A stretch of DNA of 64,000 bases, taken from assembly GCF_014644555.1 (NCBI RefSeq), contig NZ_BMKX01000006.1:124001-188000 (forward strand), written 5' to 3'. Positions 55,622 to 64,000 of this stretch are shown piece after piece. The translations under genes and the position numbers were made by a program. Numbering within the stretch: position 1 is the stretch's first letter; each line of letters opens with the position of its first letter. Below the pieces are notes generated by a model that worked only from the letters and a program-made list of their open reading frames with translations, was not told the DNA's origin and did not search any database. This stretch comes from Glutamicibacter ardleyensis. Lineage in GTDB: Bacteria > Actinomycetota > Actinomycetes > Actinomycetales > Micrococcaceae.

Positions 55622-56947
55622 CTAGTTGACGGTGTTGTACAGATCTTCTGCCGGTGGGGTCCAGCTGCTTGGATCGGCGGTGATTTGCTCACCGGTGCGG
55701 ATATCTTTCACCTCGTGGGTGCCGTCTTCCTGGGTGAACCAAACGAACGGAATCCCGCGTCGGTCTGCGAACTTGATCTGCTTACCGAACTTTTCGGCGC
55801 TCGAGGCGACCTCGCAGGCGATCCCCCGGCCACGCAGCGAAGCTGCAACGTCTTGGGCTTGGTGCCAGGAATCGTCATCAGCCAAGGTGACATATACCAC
55901 CGACGGCACGGTGCGCGCGGCGCTCACCAGCTCTTCGGCAAGGATCCGCGAGACCAAACGAGTGACTCCAATGGACAGGCCCACGCCCGGATAATTTTTC
56001 TTCCCCTTGGAAGCCAACGATTCGTAGCGTCCGCCGGAGCAGATCGAACCCAAGGATTCGTGACCCACCAGCACGGTCTCGTACACGGTGCCGGTGTAAT
56101 AATCGAGGCCGCGGGCGATGGACAGGTCCGCCATCACCTTGCCCGGGGCGCGCTTGGAGGCGGCGTCGATGACCTGGAAGAGTTCATCGAGCCCGGTGTC
56201 TAAGAGTTCGTGTTCTACGCCGAGCGCGCGCACCTGCTCCACGAAGCTGGTATCCAGGGTGCGGATGGCAGCCAGGGCCAGCGCGGCGTCGGCCTGTTCA
56301 CGGGTGGCGCCGACCTCGTCGATGAGGATCGTAGCGACCGCCTCGTTGCCGATCTTTTCCAGCTTGTCGATGGCGCGCAACACCGCGTCCGGATCTTCTA
56401 GGCCCAGACCACGGTAGAAGCCTTCGGCCAGCTTGCGGTTGTTCACGCGCAAACGGAAGTCGCCGATCGGCAGTGCGGACAGCGCATCGGCAATGGTTAG
56501 TGCCAGCTCCACGTCGTAGCTAAAGGCGAGGGTGCCCTCGCCAACGACGTCGATATCTGCTTGGGTGAATTCGCGGAAGCGGCCGTCTTGCGGACGCTCG
56601 CCGCGCCACACCTTCTGCATCTGGTAGCGGCGGAAGGGGAAAGCCAAGTGTCCGGCATTTTCTACCACGTAGCGGGCGAAAGGCACCGTCAGATCAAAGT
56701 GCAGGGCTAGTGCGTTGGGATCGTGCTTATCTTCATTTTCAGCCGCCAGCCGGGAGAGGCCGTAAACTTCCTTGTCGATCTCGCCCTTGCGCAGTAGCTG
56801 CCCGCGGGTTTCTACCGCGCGCGTTTCAATGTTGGCAAAACCATGCAGTTCAAAGGTGCGACGCAAGGTGTCCAACACATGTTGTTCGACGACCCGCTCG
56901 GCGGGAAGCCATTCGGGGAAACCTGATAATGAGGCCTTGCGTGCCAT
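55622..56947 (-). CDS. hisS: Histidyl-tRNA synthetase
   Basis: 441 residues. Class II motif 2 is 'WRGERPQDGRFREFTQADID', and the His-specific 'ARGLDYYTGTVYE' and motif 3 'GVGLSIGVTRL' follow. The C-terminal anticodon-binding domain spans about 335-425. ATG at 56947 has AAGGAG 4 bases upstream. hisS-aspS order is common in actinobacteria. Confidence 0.96.
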   Translation of the reverse strand: MARKASLSGFPEWLPAERVVEQHVLDTLRRTFELHGFANIETRAVETRGQLLRKGEIDKEVYGLSRLAAENEDKHDPNALALHFDLTVPFARYVVENAGHLAFPFRRYQMQKVWRGERPQDGRFREFTQADIDVVGEGTLAFSYDVELALTIADALSALPIGDFRLRVNNRKLAEGFYRGLGLEDPDAVLRAIDKLEKIGNEAVATILIDEVGATREQADAALALAAIRTLDTSFVEQVRALGVEHELLDTGLDELFQVIDAASKRAPGKVMADLSIARGLDYYTGTVYETVLVGHESLGSICSGGRYESLASKGKKNYPGVGLSIGVTRLVSRILAEELVSAARTVPSVVYVTLADDDSWHQAQDVAASLRGRGIACEVASSAEKFGKQIKFADRRGIPFVWFTQEDGTHEVKDIRTGEQITADPSSWTPPAEDLYNTVN

Positions 56948-57043
56948 GAAACTCCTTCATACAAAATGGTTGCCTATCCATCTTACGACGCAACAGCTAG
57001 CAATACTGTGCACGTCGGCTTACTAAGAAGTGCAGCTCACAGG

Positions 57044-57049
57044 TAGAGT
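57044..57049 (+). promoter_or_regulatory. Candidate -10 box for the DUF349 gene
   Basis: TAGAGT, 41 bases before the GTG, identical to the -10 hexamers proposed for rpsT and metK. No good -35. Confidence 0.35.
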
Positions 57050-57090
57050 TAGCCAAAGCAAGCGAACAGTAAAGCGAAAGAGTTTCAGCG

Positions 57091-58449
57091 GTGACCACCA
57101 GTCAGAAATCCGACGACAGCCCGAACATCCCCTTGCCACAGGCGCATAAGCCAGTGGCAAAGCAGGTTGTGGCTCAGCCCGTCGACCACAGTACCCCCCT
57201 TGAAGAAGCGGCAAAATTTGCCCGCGTCACCGACGATGGGCATGTATTTGTCATCATTGACGGCGCCGAGCACCCGGTCGGACAGTACCCGGATGCCACA
57301 AAGGATGAGGCTTTGGCCTACTTTGTGCGCAAGTACGACGATGTCCTGTCCCAGTTGATGCTGCTCGAACAGCGCGTGAGTGCCAAGGCACCAAGCGGCG
57401 ATATGCCGAAGACCTTGGATACCTTGGCCGCCACCGTGGCCGAACGTCATCTGGTCGGCGATATTCCTAAGCTCGAAGCACGGATCGCCGCTGCACGTAC
57501 CGCGGTGAGTGCTCTGGCTGGCGAACAGCGTCAGGTCACCGAGGCCGCCCGCGCCGAACAGCTCAAGGTCCGCGAAGCCTTAGTGGAGCAAGCCGAAGCA
57601 TTGGCTGAGAAGCGCCCCGAGCAGATCCAGTGGAAGACCGCTTCCACCGCAATGAACGAACTGTTCGAAACGTGGAAGGGAACTCAGCGTTCGGCCGTAC
57701 GCTTGCCGCGTGCCACCGAAGATGCGCTCTGGAAACGTTTCCGTGCCGCGCGCACCACCTTTGACCGGCACCGCCGGGCATACTTCTCACAGCTCGATGC
57801 CACCAACGCGCAGGCGAAGTCTGCCAAGGAGGAGCTGATCAGCCGCGCCGAGGCGTTGCAAAGCTCCACCGACTGGGCAGGCACCGCCGCCGAGTACCGC
57901 AAACTGATGGACGAGTGGAAAAAATCCCGCCGTGCTTCGCGTAAGGATGACGACGCACTGTGGAGCCGCTTCCGTGCCTCGCAGGATGTATTCTTCCAGG
58001 CTCGCGCCGCGGAAAATGCGAAGGTCGACGCCGAATACGGTGAAAACCTGATCGTCAAGGAGGCGCTGCTTGAAGAGGCTCGTGCCCTGGTACCGGTGAA
58101 GGATCTTTCCATCACCAAGCAGAAACTCGATTCAATTCGTAGCCGTTGGGAAGTAGCTGGCAAGGTGCCACGCGCGGACCTCCAGCGAGTGGAATCGGCA
58201 TTGCGTCAGGTTGAAGAGGCCGTCAAGGGTGCCGAAGAAGAGCAGTGGCGCCGGTCAAATCCGGAGACCAAGGCTCGGTCGAACTCGATGCTTTCGCAGT
58301 TGCAGGACACCATTGCAGCTTTGGAAGACGATCTTGAAGCAGCGAAAAAGCAGGGTAATGCCAAGCGGATCGCGAAGGCTCAGGAGGCCCTGGAGGCTCG
58401 CCAGATGTGGTTGAACACCCTGGAGAAGTCTGCGGCGGATCTCGACTAG
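57091..58449 (+). CDS. DUF349 domain protein
   Basis: 452 residues, mostly helical and charged. At least two DUF349 repeats are evident from the pattern 'LWKRFRAARTTFDRHRRAYF' (about 212-231) and 'LWSRFRASQDVFFQARAAEN' (about 289-308), with long coiled-coil-like stretches around and a final 'LSQLQDTIAALEDDLEAAKKQG'. Function is unknown; it is conserved next to hisS/relA in actinobacteria. GTG at 57091, GAAAGAG upstream. Divergent from hisS. Confidence 0.9.
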   Translation: MTTSQKSDDSPNIPLPQAHKPVAKQVVAQPVDHSTPLEEAAKFARVTDDGHVFVIIDGAEHPVGQYPDATKDEALAYFVRKYDDVLSQLMLLEQRVSAKAPSGDMPKTLDTLAATVAERHLVGDIPKLEARIAAARTAVSALAGEQRQVTEAARAEQLKVREALVEQAEALAEKRPEQIQWKTASTAMNELFETWKGTQRSAVRLPRATEDALWKRFRAARTTFDRHRRAYFSQLDATNAQAKSAKEELISRAEALQSSTDWAGTAAEYRKLMDEWKKSRRASRKDDDALWSRFRASQDVFFQARAAENAKVDAEYGENLIVKEALLEEARALVPVKDLSITKQKLDSIRSRWEVAGKVPRADLQRVESALRQVEEAVKGAEEEQWRRSNPETKARSNSMLSQLQDTIAALEDDLEAAKKQGNAKRIAKAQEALEARQMWLNTLEKSAADLD

Positions 58450-58507
58450 AATCCACAGATCGCACAAACACCCCCTACGCGGCGGCGCTTGCTGGTTCAG
58501 TAGCTTT

Positions 58508-59113
58508 ATGGAAAAAGTTACCGGACAGCGCGTCGCCGCGTTGCGTATCCCCGAAGACCTGTTTATCGTCGGCGAACCTTTTACCCGCAATGAGCTCGGC
58601 GCCATGGCTACCCATGGGTTGCTGCGCGAATCCATTGGCGGGTGTTTTGTGGAGAGCAGGTTTCGTTATGACTCGACCGCGCGGGCGCAAATAGCCGCGT
58701 TTCTTGCCGGTCGGCACTTTGGCAGAACTGATATTTTCTGCCAGCAGACCGCAGCGTGGATTCACGGCTTACTGCCACATGTGAACACCGTCTGTATTTC
58801 ATCGGACCTCTATCACCGGCCTTACCGGCCGGGCAACGGGCTGAACTTTGAATTTGTGCAGCTGCCGATTGACGATGAGGATGTGGTCAATCGCAAGCGG
58901 GTCAGGCTGAGCAGTTCATTGCGCACGGTATGCGATGTGGCCTGTTATGACCCGTTGCCGATCGCCACCTCGGTGTTTAATCAAGTGCAACGCCTCGGTG
59001 ATCCGTTTTTGAATCTGGATGCCGTGGGCGAAAGCCTGGCCCAACTGGAGGCTAGTGCCCCGGTGGCGCGCGCACTACGGTTGGTGCAGTCCTATGAGGC
59101 GCGTGCTGCCTAA
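58508..59113 (+). CDS. AbiEi-like (type IV antitoxin-type) protein, orphan
   Basis: 201 residues. 'FTRNELGAMATHGLLRESIGGCFVE' (about 25-49) resembles the winged-helix start of AbiEi-type proteins and 'CQQTAAWIHGLLP' the following helix of the same family in actinobacteria. No AbiEii nucleotidyltransferase lies beside it; rel follows convergently. Function as an antitoxin is thus doubtful. ATG at 58508 has no ribosome binding site and a TAGCTT hexamer ends one base before it, so the true start could be later. Confidence 0.75.
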   Translation: MEKVTGQRVAALRIPEDLFIVGEPFTRNELGAMATHGLLRESIGGCFVESRFRYDSTARAQIAAFLAGRHFGRTDIFCQQTAAWIHGLLPHVNTVCISSDLYHRPYRPGNGLNFEFVQLPIDDEDVVNRKRVRLSSSLRTVCDVACYDPLPIATSVFNQVQRLGDPFLNLDAVGESLAQLEASAPVARALRLVQSYEARAA

Positions 59114-59131
59114 ACCGGCAGGGTTTAGCGT

Positions 59132-61399
59132 TTAGCGCCGGCTTCCTGCGGTGGTGCGGTAGACGTCGTAGACCCCGTCGATGCGGCGGACCTGGTTGAG
59201 CACATGGCTCAGGAACTTTGGATCGCCCATTTCGAAGGAGAACCGTGAGATCGCCACTCGTTCGCGGCTGGTTTGCACGCTGGCCGAGAGAATGTTCAGG
59301 TGGCTTTCGGACAAGATCCGGGTGACATCGGAAAGCAGTGACTTGCGGTCCAACGCCTCCACTTGGATTTCCACCAGGAACACCCCGTGGTGCTTTTCCG
59401 CCCAAGATACCTGAACCAGCCGCTCAGGTTGTTGGGCAAGCTGTGCGAGGTTGAGGCAGTCGGTGCGGTGCACCGATACTCCGGCGCCGCGGGTGACGAA
59501 GCCCTGGATCTCATCCGGTGGGACCGGAGTACAGCAACGAGCGAGCTTGACCAGCACGTCGCCGACACCCTGAACGATGACGCCGGCGTCGTTGCCCGTG
59601 GTGGGCTTGGACAGGCTCGTACTGACGACGGCTTCTTCATCAACCTGTTCGCCCGCCGGAGGGCCGGTGAGCGAGACCAGATGTTCGATAACGTTCTGTG
59701 CACTGGTGTGCCCATCACCCACCGACTGGTAGAGCGCTGAAATATCCACGTGGTGCAGGTTGGTGGCCACGGTGGTCAGCAACTCATGGGTCATCAATCG
59801 CTGCAGTGGCAGCTGATTGCGGCGCAGCTCCTTGGTGAGCAGCTCCTTGCCCTTTTCAATCGCTTCCTCGCGGCGTTCCTTAGAGAAGTACGCGCGAATT
59901 TTAGCCTTGGCCCGCGGGGATTTGACGAAGTTCTGCCAGTCCTGCGAAGGGCCGGCGTCTTCGGCCTTGGAGGTGAAGACCTCCACCACGTCGCCCTGCT
60001 TCAACTCGGTATGCAGCGGAACGAGCTTGCCATTCACCCGGGAGCCGATGGTGCGGTGGCCGACGTCGGTGTGGATGGAGTAGGCGAAGTCGATCGGTGT
60101 AGCACCCACCGGCAGCGACATGATGTCACCTTTGGGGGTGAACACGTAAACTTCGGCGGAGTTGATGGTGTAGCGCAGCCCGTCGAGGAATTCCTCGGAG
60201 TCGGTGGTGTCTTCCTGCCACTCCATTAAGGAGCGTAGCCACTCCATGTTCTTCTCCGGCGAGAGCATCGCATCTGACCGGTCGCCGTGCTTGTACTGGA
60301 AGTGTGCTGCCACCCCGTTTTCGGCATGCAGGTGCATCTCATGGGTGCGGATCTGAATTTCCACCGGCTTGCCCTCTGGGCCCATCACGGTGGTGTGCAA
60401 AGACTGATAAAGGTTTAGCTTAGGCAGGGCGATGTAGTCTTTGAAACGTCCGGGCAGCGGATTCCATTCGGAGTGCACTACACCCAGTGCGCCATAACAA
60501 TCCTTCACCGAGTCCACGGTGATCCGCACGCCCATCAGGTCGTGAATGTCGTCGAAGTCTTTACCGCGCACGATCATCTTCTGGTAGATCGAGTAGTAGT
60601 GCTTCGGTCGGCCGGAGACTTGGGCATGGACGTTGAGTTCGTTAAGTTTATTGTTCAGCTGTTCGCGGATGCCGGCGAGGTATTTTTCGCGTTCCGGGGT
60701 GCGGTCCCCCACCATGCGAACAATCTCTTGGTACACCAGTGGGTGCAGGGCTGCGAAGGAAAGGTCTTCCAGTTCCCATTTAACCGCGTTCATACCCAGC
60801 CGGTGCGCCAGCGGAGCGAAGATCTCTAAGGTCTCCTTCGCCTTGCGCGAGCTGGACTCCGGGGAGACATAGCGCCAGGTGCGCGCGTTGTGTAGACGGT
60901 CAGCCAATTTGATGAGCAGCACGCGGATATCGCGGGACATCGCGACGACCATTTTGCGCACGGTTTCCGCCGGGGCGGCATCCCCGTAGGTGACCTTGTC
61001 GAGTTTGGTCACCCCATCGACGAGCATCGCGATCTCTTCGGAAAATTCCTTGGTGACCGATTCCAGCGAGTAGTCGGTGTCTTCCACGGTGTCATGCAAC
61101 AACGCGGCAGCCAGGATCGAACCTGTCATACCCATTTCTGCAAGGATCGTCGCCACGGCCACCGGGTGGGTGATGTAGGGGTCGCCACTTTTGCGTTTTT
61201 GACCCTCGTGGTACTTTTCTGCCACCTCGTAGGCGTGGATCAGCAGATCCAGATCAGCCTTGGGGTGTTTGGATTTGACCGTGCGCAGCAGCGGTTCCAA
61301 AGTTGGCGAGGTGCTGGGGGTGCTTCCTCGGCCCGCAAAGCGTACTAGACGTGAGATAGAGCGTCGCTTCGAATTGTTCGGGGTCGGCGTGTTAGCCAT
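59132..61399 (-). CDS. rel: Bifunctional (p)ppGpp synthetase/hydrolase Rel
   Basis: 755 residues from the ATG at 61399, with AAGGAG 6 bases upstream; an open extension to 61471 lacks one. The HD hydrolase is intact ('[11 protein letters not shown]'). The synthetase has '[21 protein letters not shown]'. TGS ('[24 protein letters not shown]'), a zinc-finger-like region ('[30 protein letters not shown]') and a C-terminal ACT domain follow. It makes and degrades the alarmone in response to uncharged tRNA. Both activities look present. Confidence 0.96.
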   Translation of the reverse strand: MANTPTPNNSKRRSISRLVRFAGRGSTPSTSPTLEPLLRTVKSKHPKADLDLLIHAYEVAEKYHEGQKRKSGDPYITHPVAVATILAEMGMTGSILAAALLHDTVEDTDYSLESVTKEFSEEIAMLVDGVTKLDKVTYGDAAPAETVRKMVVAMSRDIRVLLIKLADRLHNARTWRYVSPESSSRKAKETLEIFAPLAHRLGMNAVKWELEDLSFAALHPLVYQEIVRMVGDRTPEREKYLAGIREQLNNKLNELNVHAQVSGRPKHYYSIYQKMIVRGKDFDDIHDLMGVRITVDSVKDCYGALGVVHSEWNPLPGRFKDYIALPKLNLYQSLHTTVMGPEGKPVEIQIRTHEMHLHAENGVAAHFQYKHGDRSDAMLSPEKNMEWLRSLMEWQEDTTDSEEFLDGLRYTINSAEVYVFTPKGDIMSLPVGATPIDFAYSIHTDVGHRTIGSRVNGKLVPLHTELKQGDVVEVFTSKAEDAGPSQDWQNFVKSPRAKAKIRAYFSKERREEAIEKGKELLTKELRRNQLPLQRLMTHELLTTVATNLHHVDISALYQSVGDGHTSAQNVIEHLVSLTGPPAGEQVDEEAVVSTSLSKPTTGNDAGVIVQGVGDVLVKLARCCTPVPPDEIQGFVTRGAGVSVHRTDCLNLAQLAQQPERLVQVSWAEKHHGVFLVEIQVEALDRKSLLSDVTRILSESHLNILSASVQTSRERVAISRFSFEMGDPKFLSHVLNQVRRIDGVYDVYRTTAGSRR

Positions 61400-61486
61400 G
61401 CCTCGCTCCTTCCCACCGTTGCCGGTCCTAACGGTGCTAGGTGCCAAGCTAGCGATGCCGGCGCCGTGCAATGTTTTAGTTCATTC

Positions 61487-61492
61487 GTTATA
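61487..61492 (-). promoter_or_regulatory. Candidate -10 box for rel
   Basis: TATAAC on the minus strand, about 90 bases before the rel ATG. The hexamer 17 bases upstream is TAGTTG, the same weak -35 proposed for rpsT. Confidence 0.35.
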
Positions 61493-61537
61493 GCACATTC
61501 GCGCAATGACAACTAATTACCCGTTCGACACTACTAT

Positions 61538-61573
61538 AAAAAAGTGCCCCGGATCGGTTGATCCGGGGCACTT
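61538..61573 (-). terminator. Intrinsic terminator of secD-secF
   Basis: A perfect 14-pair stem (61542-61555 with 61560-61573), loop GGTT on the plus strand, followed on the minus strand by TTTTTT and AT-rich sequence. Confidence 0.93.
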
Positions 61574-61608
61574 CGCTCGTGGCTTGATGCCAAGAAGGTT
61601 TTTAGTGC

Positions 61609-62583
61609 TTAGGCGTCCAGCGCTTCCATCTTCTTATTGTGCTTTTGCACGTCCTCATCGCCGTGACGCAGCTGGTAATACAGCGGCGCTTGAACGAAGA
61701 GGGTCGATAGTGCCGAGACGATAATACCGACGAACAACGCCAGCGACAGGTCCTTGAGCGTACCGGCACCGAGCAGGTAGGAACCGATGAACAAGATCGA
61801 AGCCACTGGCAGCACTGCAACCACCGAGGTGTTGATCGAACGCACCAACGTCTGGTTCACCGCGAGGTTCACCTGCTGCTGGAAAGTTCGCTTGGTCTGT
61901 TGATCAAAGTTCTTGGTGTTCTCTCGAACCTTGTCGAAGACCACCACGGTGTCGTACAGACAGTAACTGAGAATCGTTAGGAAGCCGATAATCGCACTGG
62001 GCGTGATCTCAAAACCGGAGAGTGAATAAATTCCGGCGGTAATGATGATCACCACCAGTAGACCAATGATGGCTGCGGCGGACATCTTCCAGGTGCGGAA
62101 GTACGCTGCCATCAGCAGACCCACCAGCACGATGAAGACCAAGAGGCCTAACAGCGCCTGGCGCGAAACGTCCTGCCCCCAGGTTGGACCAATGAAGTTA
62201 CTGGTCACCTCGCTAGCTTCCACCTCGTAGGCTTGGGCCAGTTCCCCGGCAACGCTGATCGTCTGATCATCGCTGAGTCGATCGGTCTGCACGCGCATGG
62301 TGCCCGGAGCGATATTCGTGACTGTGGCTTCGGCGCCGTCTGCGGCGTTCTTGACTACGTCTTCGCCGACGCTGACCTGGGTGTTCTGGACACCAGAGAC
62401 CATAAATTCCGAACCGCCACGGAAATCGATTCCGAGGTTGAACCCACCCTTAGCCACTGGGACCAGGATCGCGGCGATCATCAGGATCCCTGCGATCAGG
62501 AACCACAAGCGGTGCTTTTGCGTGAACGGGTAGGAGCGCTTCCCGGTGTAGAGCTGATTGCCCCACTCTGCGAGCTTATTCAT
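61609..62583 (-). CDS. secF: Protein translocase subunit SecF
   Basis: 324 residues. Six membrane helices of the RND type; the first is at about 29-47, followed by the P1 head with 'NLGIDFRGGSEF'. 'GFEITPSAIIGFLTILSYCLYDTVVVFDKVREN' is the family core. With SecD it uses the proton gradient to pull exported proteins outward. The ATG at 62583 overlaps the secD stop as ATGAATAA. Confidence 0.97.
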   Translation of the reverse strand: MNKLAEWGNQLYTGKRSYPFTQKHRLWFLIAGILMIAAILVPVAKGGFNLGIDFRGGSEFMVSGVQNTQVSVGEDVVKNAADGAEATVTNIAPGTMRVQTDRLSDDQTISVAGELAQAYEVEASEVTSNFIGPTWGQDVSRQALLGLLVFIVLVGLLMAAYFRTWKMSAAAIIGLLVVIIITAGIYSLSGFEITPSAIIGFLTILSYCLYDTVVVFDKVRENTKNFDQQTKRTFQQQVNLAVNQTLVRSINTSVVAVLPVASILFIGSYLLGAGTLKDLSLALFVGIIVSALSTLFVQAPLYYQLRHGDEDVQKHNKKMEALDA

Positions 62584-64000
62584 TGTTCTCCTCCCGGTTT
62601 GCTTCGGCGCGACGACGTTCGGCGATGGTCAGCCGCTTGGCAGCCTCACCGCTCGCCTTAGAGTTCTTCTTGCCGCGGTTCTCCTGCGCATTTTCATTAA
62701 AGCTGCGCACCTTGCCGGCACCGCGGTATAGCGGCACCGCGCCAAGCAGCGATGGATCCAGACCGGAGAGGCGGTGTCCGTCGGCGAAGAACTTCGTGCG
62801 TGCCAGCAGCATCAAGGTTGGGTGGGTCAGACCGTACACGACGATGAGGTCGATGATTGCGGTCAAGCCCAGCGTGAAGGCGAACCCTCGCACGTTGCCC
62901 ACTGCTACCAGATAGAGCACGATAGCGGCCAGCACGTTCACTGCCTTCGAAGCAAGAATGGTGCGCTTAGCGCGCGACCAACCTACATCGACGGCGCTGG
63001 CCAATGACCGGCCATCGCGCAACTCATCGCGGACACGTTCGAAGTACACGATGAAGGAGTCAGCGATCAAACCGATGGCCACGATCAGACCTGCCACACC
63101 TGCCAGGGATAGGCGATAATTCATCGCCCAGCCAAGTAAGACGATCGCGAGGTAGGTCAGTACACCGGATGCTAGCAATGAAGCAATCGTGACGAGACCC
63201 AGCGCGCGGTACTGGAAGAGCGAATAGATGAACACCAAGATCAGGCCGATGACGCCGGCAATGAGACCGGCTTCAAGCTGGTCACCACCCAAGGTCGCCG
63301 AAACCTGCTGTTCAGACTGAATCTCAAAGCTGATCGGCAGTGCGCCGTATTTGAGCTGTTGGGCCAGCGCCTGAGCGGATTCCTCGGTGAAGCCACCAGA
63401 AATCTGTGGGCGACCATCGGAGATCACCGCATTGGTGGTTGGAGCTGAGATGACGGTTCCGTCAAGCACGATGGCGAACTGGTTCTGCGAACCCTGCAAC
63501 GCGATGAGGCGCTGAGTCGTTTCCGCAAAGGTTGCGGCGCCCTGCTTGTTGAACTCGATCACCACGACCCACTCGCCGGTAACCGCACCCTGCACACCGC
63601 GTGCCAAGTTGGCATAGGCATCAGAAATTTGGTCACCTGGAATTTCCTGCGGGCCGAGGATGTACTTCACTCCTTGGCGAGGGTCGCAGGAGATCATCGC
63701 GGTCTTTGGATCGTGATCGGTGGTTTCACGCTTCTCGAGCTCGATGGGGCAGTCGTAGGCCTCGAACTCTTTATAAAGCTTTTTGGTGATCCAGCTGGTA
63801 TCCGAAGGATTCTCCGGCTTAGCCGTTGGCGCTGGAATGTCCTTGTCAGCTGTGCGCTGTTCCTTTGGAGTTGCCTCGTAGGAACCGGTAATGAGCACCG
63901 GACGGAATTCCATATTCGCCGAGGCTTGGATCAGCTGGCGAGTTTCAGCGTCCGGGGTACCGGGCATCGACACGACGACGTTACGTCCAGACTGGGTGGT
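62576..64000 (-). CDS. secD: Protein translocase subunit SecD (N-terminus cut by window end)
   Basis: 475 codons are present; the gene continues past 64000. The visible part begins in the P1 head domain ('TTQSGRNVVVSMPGTPD'), continues through 'ISGGFTEESAQALAQQLKYGALPI' and then five or six membrane helices with 'GLIVAIGLIADSFIVYFERVRDELRDG'. The C-terminal tail is long, basic and charged. The GTG at 63973 is an internal codon, not the start. It is translationally coupled to secF. Confidence 0.95.
   Translation of the reverse strand, partial: TTQSGRNVVVSMPGTPDAETRQLIQASANMEFRPVLITGSYEATPKEQRTADKDIPAPTAKPENPSDTSWITKKLYKEFEAYDCPIELEKRETTDHDPKTAMISCDPRQGVKYILGPQEIPGDQISDAYANLARGVQGAVTGEWVVVIEFNKQGAATFAETTQRLIALQGSQNQFAIVLDGTVISAPTTNAVISDGRPQISGGFTEESAQALAQQLKYGALPISFEIQSEQQVSATLGGDQLEAGLIAGVIGLILVFIYSLFQYRALGLVTIASLLASGVLTYLAIVLLGWAMNYRLSLAGVAGLIVAIGLIADSFIVYFERVRDELRDGRSLASAVDVGWSRAKRTILASKAVNVLAAIVLYLVAVGNVRGFAFTLGLTAIIDLIVVYGLTHPTLMLLARTKFFADGHRLSGLDPSLLGAVPLYRGAGKVRSFNENAQENRGKKNSKASGEAAKRLTIAERRRAEANREENNE

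Overview
The window is a continuous stretch of chromosomal housekeeping genes from a moderately GC-rich actinobacterium, most likely a member of the Micrococcaceae such as Arthrobacter or Glutamicibacter. This rests on actinobacterial-type genes (mihF, DUF3097 beside hrcA, DUF222-HNH, a degenerate PriA, a PH-like membrane gene inside the pyr operon), on many GTG starts and leaderless starts, and on the gene order dnaJ-hrcA / hemW-lepA / rpsT / holA-comEC-comEA / leuS. Genus is an inference from protein style and gene order. No tRNA, rRNA, CRISPR array, insertion sequence or prophage was seen.

Layout. 1-8.6 kb: stress and translation genes (dnaJ end, hrcA under a CIRCE operator, hemW, lepA, rpsT, holA) plus an orphan MazF/PemK-fold gene. 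8.6-15.3 kb: DNA uptake genes comEC/comEA, a DegV lipid-binding protein, and leuS behind a leader that looks like a transcription attenuator. 15.3-23.2 kb: accessory part with a DUF222-HNH protein, the glycerol genes glpD-glpF-glpK, a divergent SorC-type regulator and an alpha/beta hydrolase. 23.2-29 kb: priA, metK, coaBC, rpoZ, gmk, mihF. 29-37.7 kb: one pyrimidine operon, read pyrR-pyrB-pyrC-(PH-like)-carA-carB-pyrF, with a PyrR-binding RNA loop in front. 38-48.7 kb: a methyltransferase, then alaS-ruvX-mltG-aroE-aroC-aroK-aroB-TPR gene and efp-nusB, all on the minus strand. 48.7-53.6 kb: small membrane proteins, rpsD, rarA, dtd and a PadR/HAAS regulatory pair. 53.7-64 kb: aspS, hisS, a DUF349 protein, an orphan AbiEi-like gene, rel and secF-secD (cut by the window end).

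The genes fall into compact operons, many with start and stop codons overlapping by 1, 4 or 8 bases, separated by strong hairpin terminators. Regulation readable from the sequence: HrcA/CIRCE heat-shock autoregulation, PyrR translational repression of the pyr operon, a probable leaderless leader-peptide attenuator for leuS, candidate operators for the glycerol regulator and the PadR protein, and several leaderless transcripts (metK, degV, the SRPBCC gene, the leuS leader peptide).

I found no clear new multi-gene defence or mobile system. The best leads are the leuS leader, a Toprim-like pattern in the DUF3097 protein beside hrcA, and the PadR gene coupled to a membrane protein with two HAAS-like domains.
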